The notes under the pieces are model-generated. The model made no database searches and was not told the origin of the DNA. It saw nothing but the letters and a program-made list of their open reading frames with translations. From NCBI GenBank assembly GCA_017394765.1, contig JAFPXF010000032.1:1-13213 (forward strand): a DNA stretch of 13,213 nt. Direction: 5' to 3'. Positions 6,062 to 11,834 of this stretch are shown here, piece by piece. Numbering within the stretch: the first letter of the stretch is position 1; each line of letters begins with the position of its first letter. A program made the translations under genes and the position numbers. The stretch comes from Bacteroidales bacterium (GTDB taxonomy: Bacteria > Bacteroidota > Bacteroidia > Bacteroidales > WCHB1-69).

Positions 6062-6985
6062 TCAGCTGTTATCAGGTTGTGAAGACGCGGAAAAACGGGA
6101 ACCCGCTTGGCTTGGCGCCACACCGAAATGCCGCTTATAGACACGACTGAAATGCTGCGGATAGCTGAACCCGAGCGCGTCGGAGACTTCTCCCACCGTA
6201 TGCCCGCCGGCTAACATCTCGTTGGCCCGCGCCATCAGGAACCGCCGCAGGAACACCGTGGCTGAATCGCCGGTCAGCTCTTTCACGAGGTCGCCGAAAT
6301 AGTTGGGCGACAGGAACAACTCCTGCGCACAGTAGCGCACGGTGGGGAGTCCTTTCACATGTTGTTTGCCCTCTTTGTAGTATTTATCCAACAGCGTTTC
6401 CAAACGTCGCAGCAGGTCGGGATGCTGGCTGAACGAGACCTGCATCTGCTTAGAGTAGAAACGGGCGATGTACTCCAGCACCAACGCCAACCGCGCCACC
6501 ACAATGTTGACGGTGTGCCCATCCTGCTCCGGCTGCAAAAGTTCCGTCCGCATTTCCTCGAAAAGCCGCACAAGGGTGTCGCGCTGCCGGTCGTCCAACG
6601 CCAACGTCTCGCTGACATTATAGGTGAAATAGGTGTAACTTGACATCCGCCGCCCCAACTCACGCCCGTTCAGGAGGTCGGGGGAGAAAAGCAGCGCCCA
6701 TCCTTCCGCCTGTATCTCCTCGCCAGTGTCGGTCTTGCCCCCGATTTGGCCGGGCGAAACGCACATCAGCGTGTGCTGCGGCATGTCATACTGCAGTTGC
6801 CCGTAGGAAAGCGCCTCCATGCGCTGGTCAGCGATGAAGATCCCATACACATCGTAGCTGTTCAGACTGTGGCGGCAATGCGCCAGCTCATCGTAGTGTA
6901 TCACACTGATATGCGGGTGCAGCACCGGCGCCCCGATATAACGCGCATAGTCGTTGACATTGTGGACTTTAAGTATCTTACTCAT
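6062..6985 (-). CDS. AraC-family transcriptional regulator
   Basis: A 307-residue regulator. Residues 1 to about 180 form the ligand-sensing part, with a cupin-like beta section (SYDVYGIFIADQRMEAL, then HTLMCVSPGQIGG) and a helical stretch. Residues about 210-295 are the paired helix-turn-helix DNA-binding domain. The first HTH includes VRYCAQELFLSPNYFGDLVKELTG (216-239). The second includes TVGEVSDALGFSYPQHFSRVYKRHFGVAPSQ (263-293), with the conserved 'GF-x-x-x-x-F-x-R-x-[YF]K-x-x-x-G' pattern. The last 15 residues are a polar tail. It is transcribed away from the seven-gene operon at 7151 across a 165-bp gap, the usual arrangement for a local activator. A direct repeat in that gap is a candidate binding site. 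The inducer is unknown. The first residues MSKILKVHNVNDYARYIG match the usual start of Bacteroidales AraC proteins. Confidence 0.93.
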   Translation of the reverse strand: MSKILKVHNVNDYARYIGAPVLHPHISVIHYDELAHCRHSLNSYDVYGIFIADQRMEALSYGQLQYDMPQHTLMCVSPGQIGGKTDTGEEIQAEGWALLFSPDLLNGRELGRRMSSYTYFTYNVSETLALDDRQRDTLVRLFEEMRTELLQPEQDGHTVNIVVARLALVLEYIARFYSKQMQVSFSQHPDLLRRLETLLDKYYKEGKQHVKGLPTVRYCAQELFLSPNYFGDLVKELTGDSATVFLRRFLMARANEMLAGGHTVGEVSDALGFSYPQHFSRVYKRHFGVAPSQAGSRFSASSQPDNS

Positions 6986-7015
6986 CCCGTCTTCCCGTTG
7001 GTGGAATCAAAGATG

Positions 7016-7023
7016 CAAAGTTA
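7016..7023 (-). promoter_or_regulatory. -7 element for the AraC gene
   Basis: On the minus strand TAACTTTG fits TAnnTTTG, with initiation expected about 25 nt before the ATG at 6985. No TTTG is seen at the right -33 distance. That position overlaps the direct repeat at 7038-7071, which would allow self-regulation. Confidence 0.5.
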
Positions 7024-7037
7024 AAAAAAATCCGAAT

Positions 7038-7071
7038 CCGTAAAAGTGTTTGATTATTCCGTAAACCGTTT
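7038..7071 (+). promoter_or_regulatory. Candidate AraC-type direct-repeat operator
   Basis: Two similar half-sites lie in the divergent gap: CCGTAAAAGTGTTT (7038-7051) and CCGTAAACCGTTT (7059-7071). They begin 21 bp apart, two helical turns, as for tandem AraC half-sites. The second also contains the symmetric TAAAC-C-GTTTA (7062-7072). It ends at the -33 region of the operon promoter, whose -33 box is poor. This arrangement is expected for an activator contacting the polymerase. Confidence 0.5.
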
Positions 7072-7094
7072 AACCTTGTTTATGCCTGACGTTG

Positions 7095-7102
7095 TACTTT
7101 TG
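7095..7102 (+). promoter_or_regulatory. -7 element of the main operon
   Basis: TACTTTTG is an exact TAnnTTTG match, 48 nt before the aldo/keto reductase ATG. At the -33 distance (7070-7075) the sequence is TTAACC, not TTTG, so the promoter probably needs an activator. Confidence 0.65.
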
Positions 7103-7150
7103 CAGCATAAAGAACAATTAGTTATTTGTCAAACTTAAAATATTGAAAAT

Positions 7151-8092
7151 ATGAAAGATACGAAAATCGCATTAGGCACTTGGGCATGGGGCTCGGGCGC
7201 ATTCGGCGGAGATGCCGTCTATGGACTCAACACCAACGAGGAGAATCTGAAGCCCGTTTTTGAAGCGGCTGCAAAGGCCGGCTTGGGCCTTTGGGACACG
7301 GCCACCGTGTATGCCATGGGCGACTCGGAGCGCATTCTCGGACAGTTTGTCGCCTCCGTCCCGCGCGAATCCGTGCAAATATCCACCAAGTTCACCCCGC
7401 AACTGGCGGAGATGTACGACAACTCAGTCGAGAAGATGGCCAACGCCTCGATGGAGCGCATGGGCATCGATTACATCGACATGTACTGGATCCACAACCC
7501 GATGGATGTCGAGCGTTGGACGCCGGGACTGATCCCGCTTCTCCAATCGGGCAAGGTGCGCCAAGTGGGCGTGTCGAACCACAACATCCGCGAGATTGAG
7601 CGCGCCAACGAGATCCTGAGCCAAGCGGGGTTCCGGGTGAGCGCCGTGCAGAACCACTTCTCGCTGCTCTACCGTTCGAGCGAGCGCGGGGGCGTGCTCG
7701 ACTACTGCCACCGCAACAACATCCGTTTCTGGTCCTACATGGTGCTGGAGCAGGGTGCGCTGACCGGCCATTTCTCACCGGCCAACCCGCTGCCCGCCGA
7801 CAGCGACCGCGGACGCAAATACAACCCGGTGCTCGACCGCTTGCAGGCCCTCACCGACGAGATGAAGGCTATCGGGGAGAAATATGGAGCTTCCTGTTCG
7901 CAGATCGGCATCGCCTGGGCCATCGCCAAGGGCACTATGCCCATCGTCGGCGCCACGAAAGAGCGTCACGTGGTGGAGGCCGCAGCCGCAGCCGACATCG
8001 CACTCACGGCCGAGGAGGTCGCCCGTCTGGAAACCTTGGCCGACGCCACCAGCATCGACACCCGCGGAGACTGGGAACACACGATGGAATAA
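7151..8092 (+). CDS. Aldo/keto reductase (second), first gene of the long operon
   Basis: A 313-residue cytosolic aldo/keto reductase with the full catalytic set: D49 and Y54 (DTATVY), K80 (STK) and H115 (YWIH). The N-terminal IALGTWAWGSGAFGG and the GDSERILGQF, VGVSNHNIREIERA, VQNHFSLLYR and VGATKERHVVEA segments are typical of this fold. The last of these lies at the cofactor phosphate site. It is only moderately similar to the first aldo/keto reductase in this window, so it does not look like a recent duplicate. It reduces aldehydes or ketones with NAD(P)H; the substrate is unknown. It lies just downstream of the AraC-type regulatory region, and six more genes follow with short gaps. The ATG is preceded by an AT-rich leader. 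Confidence 0.93.
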   Translation: MKDTKIALGTWAWGSGAFGGDAVYGLNTNEENLKPVFEAAAKAGLGLWDTATVYAMGDSERILGQFVASVPRESVQISTKFTPQLAEMYDNSVEKMANASMERMGIDYIDMYWIHNPMDVERWTPGLIPLLQSGKVRQVGVSNHNIREIERANEILSQAGFRVSAVQNHFSLLYRSSERGGVLDYCHRNNIRFWSYMVLEQGALTGHFSPANPLPADSDRGRKYNPVLDRLQALTDEMKAIGEKYGASCSQIGIAWAIAKGTMPIVGATKERHVVEAAAAADIALTAEEVARLETLADATSIDTRGDWEHTME

Positions 8093-8101
8093 AAAAATCC
8101 C

Positions 8102-8109
8102 TATTTTTG
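8102..8109 (+). promoter_or_regulatory. Possible internal promoter before the amidohydrolase gene
   Basis: An exact TATTTTTG -7 element sits 28 nt before the ATG at 8138, in a 45-nt gap. No TTTG is found at the -33 distance, because that region lies in the end of the preceding gene. It could give basal expression of the downstream genes independent of the regulated promoter. Confidence 0.45.
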
Positions 8110-8137
8110 CAAGAAAAAAGAGAGAGTGTTTCACACT

Positions 8138-9463
8138 ATGAGGAAAATACTGATAATCAGCTTTATGGCATTGTTTATGGCGCAGGCCTCCGCTCAGATT
8201 GACCTCCACAGCCACGCCATCACGCAGGGCTATCTCGACTACATCAAGGCCAACGGCGCCGAGATGGACGAAGGGTTCCCCATCCCGGGCTGGGATGTGG
8301 AGAAGCACATCGCCTTCATGGACAAGGCCGGTATCCAGACTTCGGTGCTGACGATGCCCGCGCCGCAGCCTTTCTTCGGCGATGCGGAGGCATCGGCAAA
8401 AGTGTGCCGAAAATACAACGAAGAGTGCGCCGCGCTGAAGGCCCGCTATCCAGGGCGTTTTATGTTCTGCGCCGCACTGCCCCTGCCTGATGTGCCGCAC
8501 GCTTTGGAAGAGGCACGCTATGCCTTGGAGGTGTTGGGAGCCGACGGCATCAAGTTGGCCACCAACAGCTACGGACAGTATCTCGGTGACCCCGCCTTGG
8601 ACACGCTGATGGCCTACCTCGATGCGCAAAATGCCGTCATCATCCTGCATCCGCACAAACCCTCGGCGGTGAACTCTCAGCTCATCGCCGATGTGCCGTT
8701 GGCGAGCTACGAATACTTGGCCGAGACCTCACGTGCGGTGCTCAACATGGTGGCCCACAACGTGTTGGTGCGCTATCCGAACCTAAAGGTGGTGGTGCCG
8801 CACTGCGGTTCGTTCCTGCCCAACGCCCTGCCGCGCTTCCGTTCGCTGCTGCCCGTGATGGTGAAGCAGGGCATCATGCAGCTCGTGGATGTCGATGCCA
8901 ACTTATCGCGACTCTACTACGACCTGGCCGGCGCGCCCACCGATGATATCCTCGACGCGCTCCTCACCATCACCACGCCCGACCATATCCTCTACGGCAG
9001 CGACTACCCGTATGTGGCTGAGCCGGTACTCCTCAGCGGCAAGCAGGCCTTGGAGGAGCGTCTCGCCTCGCACGGTCTGAACCCACAGGATATCTTCACC
9101 GACAACGCCCACCGGCTGTTCGGTGAGAATGTGCCCCTGCGGCAATACGGCGAGCGCATCGTCCGCCTCGCCGAAATCGAGGTGGTGCCGGAGTATCTGG
9201 AAGAGTATCTGGCTTACGCCAAGGAAGTTGGGGTAACCTCAGTGAATATGGAGCCCGGTGTGCTGACATTGTTCTCTATGCAGACCAAGGAAGACCCTTG
9301 CAAGATCTACATCCTAGAAATCTATGCCGACAAAGAATCCTACCAGAGCCACCTCCAGACCGCCCATTTCAAGAAGTACAAGGAGGGCACCGCCCAAATG
9401 GTGAAGTCGCTGAAACTGATTGACACCAAGCCGATGGTGGGGATGGAGATGATAGGACGTTGA
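8138..9463 (+). CDS. Exported amidohydrolase fused to a C-terminal ABM monooxygenase-like domain
   Basis: A 441-residue two-domain protein with a signal peptide (residues 1-19, ending ASA before Q20). Residues about 21-335 are an amidohydrolase-2 (ACMSD-like) TIM barrel with the metal-site residues H24-x-H26 (IDLHSH), H171 (ILHPH), H222 (VPHCGS) and D289 (GSDYPY). That family holds decarboxylases and hydrolases of carboxylated aromatic or unsaturated acids. Residues about 340-437 are an antibiotic-biosynthesis-monooxygenase (ABM, YgiN-like) ferredoxin-like domain: RLAEIEVVPEYLEEYLAYAKEV, EPGVLTLFSM, YILEIYADKESYQSHLQTAHFKKY. ABM proteins act on quinols or related phenolics, sometimes without a cofactor. 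The GTG at 8126 is also possible, but the ATG gives a clean signal peptide. It is exported to the periplasm, with CMD/cupin next in the operon. The substrate is unknown. Confidence 0.88.
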   Translation: MRKILIISFMALFMAQASAQIDLHSHAITQGYLDYIKANGAEMDEGFPIPGWDVEKHIAFMDKAGIQTSVLTMPAPQPFFGDAEASAKVCRKYNEECAALKARYPGRFMFCAALPLPDVPHALEEARYALEVLGADGIKLATNSYGQYLGDPALDTLMAYLDAQNAVIILHPHKPSAVNSQLIADVPLASYEYLAETSRAVLNMVAHNVLVRYPNLKVVVPHCGSFLPNALPRFRSLLPVMVKQGIMQLVDVDANLSRLYYDLAGAPTDDILDALLTITTPDHILYGSDYPYVAEPVLLSGKQALEERLASHGLNPQDIFTDNAHRLFGENVPLRQYGERIVRLAEIEVVPEYLEEYLAYAKEVGVTSVNMEPGVLTLFSMQTKEDPCKIYILEIYADKESYQSHLQTAHFKKYKEGTAQMVKSLKLIDTKPMVGMEMIGR

Positions 9464-9488
9464 AAAAAACAAACAAATCAAGAGCAAT

Positions 9489-10622
9489 ATGAAACACACC
9501 CTTCTTATTTTCGCCGCCACCGTTGTGTTAATGGCTGGCTGCAACAAGACAACAAAAACAGACAAAGATATGAACACTTTGACATTCAACGAGAAGCAGG
9601 CGGCGGCGATGACGTCCATCGCCTGCTACGAGGCGCAGGGCGACAAAACGTCGTTAGCCGCCGCCATCAACGAGGGCTTTGAAGCGGGGCTTACCGCCAA
9701 CCAGATCAAGGAGGCCCTCTCGCAACTCTACGCCTACACGGGATTTCCGCGCTCGCTCAACGCGCTGGGCACCCTGCAGAAGGTGATGGAACAGCGCGGT
9801 GAGGTGACGATAGGGGAGGAGTCCACTCCGATTCCCGGCAGCTACGACGCCCTGAAACAAGGCACTGAGGTGCAGACTAAATTGTCGGGACAGCCCTTCG
9901 ACTACAAGTTCTGTCCCGCCGAGGACTACTATCTCAAGGCGCACCTCTTCGGCGACATCTTCGCCCGCGACCTGCTAACTCACGCCGACCGTGAGTTAGT
10001 GACTGTCAGCGCCTTGGCCGGTTTGGAGGGCGTGGAACCCCAGCTGGCCGCCCACGTGCGCGGCTCACGGAATATGGGTCTGACCGACGCCCAGCTGCTC
10101 GCCATCCCGAAAGTGTTGCAGGAGCGTGTGGGCAAAATGGAGGCGCACCGTGTTGCCGTGGCCATTCAGCAGTTGGGCATCAGCGATTCGGTCAACGACC
10201 ACATTGCCAGCGATATATACGTCCAGAATTACGTTGATTTGAAGTCGAGCTGGCGGCGGGGCGAGCCGAACACTGCCTATGCGCAGTACTTCATCGGTAA
10301 CAGCTATCTTGCTCCCTACGGCGGCGGTATGGTCAACGTGACCTTCGAGCCGGGATGCCGCAACAACTGGCACATCCACCACAAGCAGGTGCAGGTGTTA
10401 GTGTGCGTCTATGGCCGCGGCTGGTACCAGGAATGGGGCAAACCCGCTGTCAAGTTGGAACCCGGTGTAATCATCGAGATCCCCGAGGGCGTGAAGCACT
10501 GGCATGGCGCCGCCAAAGACAGCTGGATGCAGCACCTCACCTACCACAAGGACGTGCAGGAAGGGGCCAGCAACGAGTGGTTAGAGCCCGTCACCGATGA
10601 CCAATATGGAGCTTTGAAATAA
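9489..10622 (+). CDS. Lipoprotein with two CMD-like domains and a cupin
   Basis: A 377-residue lipoprotein with lipobox LMAGC (C18). Three domains follow. Residues about 34-100 are a carboxymuconolactone-decarboxylase (CMD/AhpD-like) helical unit with EALSQLYAYTGFPRSLNAL. Residues about 140-235 are a second CMD-like unit with RDLLTHADRELVTVSALAGL and QLAAHVRGSRNMGLTDAQL. Residues about 280-355 are a cupin with H295-x-H297, Q301 in place of the usual glutamate, and H337. The AhpD-type CxxC pair is absent, so a peroxidase-like thiol role is unlikely and a decarboxylase or ligand-binding role fits better. The cupin could bind a metal. Met28 (ATG at 9570) sits at the start of the domain region. 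The gap to the amidohydrolase gene is 25 nt, and a dispersed repeat follows the stop. Substrate and reaction are not known. Confidence 0.87.
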   Translation: MKHTLLIFAATVVLMAGCNKTTKTDKDMNTLTFNEKQAAAMTSIACYEAQGDKTSLAAAINEGFEAGLTANQIKEALSQLYAYTGFPRSLNALGTLQKVMEQRGEVTIGEESTPIPGSYDALKQGTEVQTKLSGQPFDYKFCPAEDYYLKAHLFGDIFARDLLTHADRELVTVSALAGLEGVEPQLAAHVRGSRNMGLTDAQLLAIPKVLQERVGKMEAHRVAVAIQQLGISDSVNDHIASDIYVQNYVDLKSSWRRGEPNTAYAQYFIGNSYLAPYGGGMVNVTFEPGCRNNWHIHHKQVQVLVCVYGRGWYQEWGKPAVKLEPGVIIEIPEGVKHWHGAAKDSWMQHLTYHKDVQEGASNEWLEPVTDDQYGALK

Positions 10623-10624
10623 CC

Positions 10625-10651
10625 AACATTCACTCACCAACAGTCACTTAA
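10625..10651 (+). repeat. Intergenic repeat, copy 2
   Basis: This 27-bp segment matches 4019-4045 at 25 of 27 positions. It consists of two 14-bp units, CCAACATTCACTCA (10623-10636) and CCAACAGTCACTTA (10637-10650), 12 of 14 identical. It lies between two operon genes and should be transcribed. The unit has little self-complementarity, so a terminator role is unlikely. Confidence 0.7.
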
Positions 10652-10655
10652 AGAT

Positions 10656-11273
10656 ATGAAAGCACTCCTTATCAATGGCAGTCCCAACGCGAAGGGCTGC
10701 ACCTTCACCGCCCTGAGTCTTGTGGCGGAAGAATTACAGAAAAACGGCGTGGAAGCTGAAATCGTCCACGTGGGACACAAAAACATCCACGGCTGCATCA
10801 GCTGCGGGAAATGCTACGAAACAGGCAGATGCGTCTTCGACGACATCGTGAACGAAGTCGCCCCGAAATTCGAGCAAGCCGACGCGCTGATCATCGGCTC
10901 GCCGGTCTATTACGCGGGCATTGCCGGCACGATGAAGTCCTTCCTCGACCGCCTCTTCTTCAGCACGCACTTCCGGAAGTGCATGAAAGTGGGCGCCGCG
11001 GTCTGCTCGGCCCGACGCGCCGGCACCACCGCCACTTTCGACCAGCTGAACAAGTACTTCACCATCAGCGAGATGCCCATCGCCAGCACCCGCTACTGGA
11101 ACATGGTACACGGTCACTGTGCCGAAGACGTCATGCAGGATGCGGAGGGCGTGCAGTGCATGCGCATCCTCGGCCGCAACATCGCCTTCCTCGTCAAGGC
11201 CATCAATGCGGAGAAGGAGCGCAACGGTCTGCCCGAAGCGGAGGAAGCGGTATTCACTAATTTCATCCGGTAA
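10656..11273 (+). CDS. Iron-sulfur flavoprotein, flavodoxin-like NAD(P)H reductase
   Basis: A 205-residue cytosolic flavoprotein of the NADPH-dependent FMN reductase/flavodoxin fold. The N-terminal LLINGSPNAKGCT (residues 4-16) is the FMN phosphate loop, and IIGSPVYYAGIAGTMKSFLDR is the second FMN contact. Between them is a compact cysteine cluster C47-x2-C50-x2-C53-x5-C59 (GCISCGKCYETGRC), the ligand set of archaeal-type iron-sulfur flavoproteins that carry one [4Fe-4S] centre. A later stretch (SARRAGTTATFDQLNKYF) shapes the active site. Such proteins move electrons from ferredoxin or NAD(P)H to quinones, peroxides or oxygen. Here it may supply reducing power beside the aldo/keto reductase. 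It is followed after 1 nt by the O-acetyltransferase gene, a sign of tight coupling. Confidence 0.92.
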   Translation: MKALLINGSPNAKGCTFTALSLVAEELQKNGVEAEIVHVGHKNIHGCISCGKCYETGRCVFDDIVNEVAPKFEQADALIIGSPVYYAGIAGTMKSFLDRLFFSTHFRKCMKVGAAVCSARRAGTTATFDQLNKYFTISEMPIASTRYWNMVHGHCAEDVMQDAEGVQCMRILGRNIAFLVKAINAEKERNGLPEAEEAVFTNFIR

Positions 11274-11274
11274 A

Positions 11275-11829
11275 ATGACGAACGACAAACCCACAGGAAA
11301 AGACTACGTCGGCAGCGACGACCTCTACGCCGACGTGCAGCGCACCATGCGGCTCTGCGCCGAGATGAACACGGGCTACCACACGGAGGCCGAGGTTCGC
11401 GACTGTCTGCGCGAGATCACCCGCAGCGAGGTACCCGACACCGTGCGCGTCTTCCCGCCGCTCAACATCAACTACGGTCCGGGCGTGCGCTTCGGCAACG
11501 ACTGCTTCCTCAACTTCGGCTGCACGCTGTTGGCCATCGGCGGCATCACCATCGAGGATGACGTCTTCATCGGGCCACACTGCGTATTAGCCACCGAATA
11601 CCATCCCGAAGATCCTGCCAAGCGCCACACGTTGCTCACCAAGCCCATCGTGGTGAAACGCAACGCCTGGCTCGGCGCCGACGTGAAAGTGCTGGCAGGC
11701 GTAACCATCGGCGAGAACGCCATCGTGGCCGCGGGCAGCGTGGTCACCAAGGACGTGCCCGACAATATGGTGGTGGCGGGGAGTCCGGCGAAAGGGATAA
11801 GAGAGATAAGGAAAGAACTAAAACAATAA
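11275..11829 (+). CDS. Maltose/galactoside-type O-acetyltransferase (LacA/NodL family)
   Basis: A 184-residue acetyl-CoA-dependent O-acetyltransferase with a left-handed beta-helix, normally a cytosolic trimer. The N-terminal Mac domain is short (about residues 10-55). The hexapeptide-repeat part follows, with GVRFGNDCFLNFGCTLLAIGGITIEDDVFIGPHC and then NAWLGADVKVLAGVTIGENAIVAAGSVVTKDVPDNMVVAGSPAK. The catalytic histidine corresponds to H110 (EYHP) and its partner asparagine to N80 (LNFG), matching H115/N85 of LacA. Family members acetylate the 6-hydroxyl of sugars or related acceptors, often as detoxification. The open frame extends upstream to 11119 but there overlaps the flavoprotein gene in another frame, so the ATG at 11275, 1 nt after that gene's stop, is chosen. 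The alpha/beta hydrolase gene follows after 5 nt. Confidence 0.93.
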   Translation: MTNDKPTGKDYVGSDDLYADVQRTMRLCAEMNTGYHTEAEVRDCLREITRSEVPDTVRVFPPLNINYGPGVRFGNDCFLNFGCTLLAIGGITIEDDVFIGPHCVLATEYHPEDPAKRHTLLTKPIVVKRNAWLGADVKVLAGVTIGENAIVAAGSVVTKDVPDNMVVAGSPAKGIREIRKELKQ

Positions 11830-11834
11830 TAACA

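Noticed and set aside
7062..7072. TAAAC-C-GTTTA as a stand-alone palindromic operator
   Set aside because: It is short and lies within the direct repeat, which better fits an AraC-type regulator; it is kept only as part of that site.
8126..8137. GTG start for the amidohydrolase
   Set aside because: It would add four residues before a clean signal peptide that begins at the ATG at 8138; the ATG is the simpler choice.
7775..8656. 293-codon minus-strand frame across the AKR/amidohydrolase junction
   Set aside because: It lies antisense to two well-supported genes and has no domain or leader.
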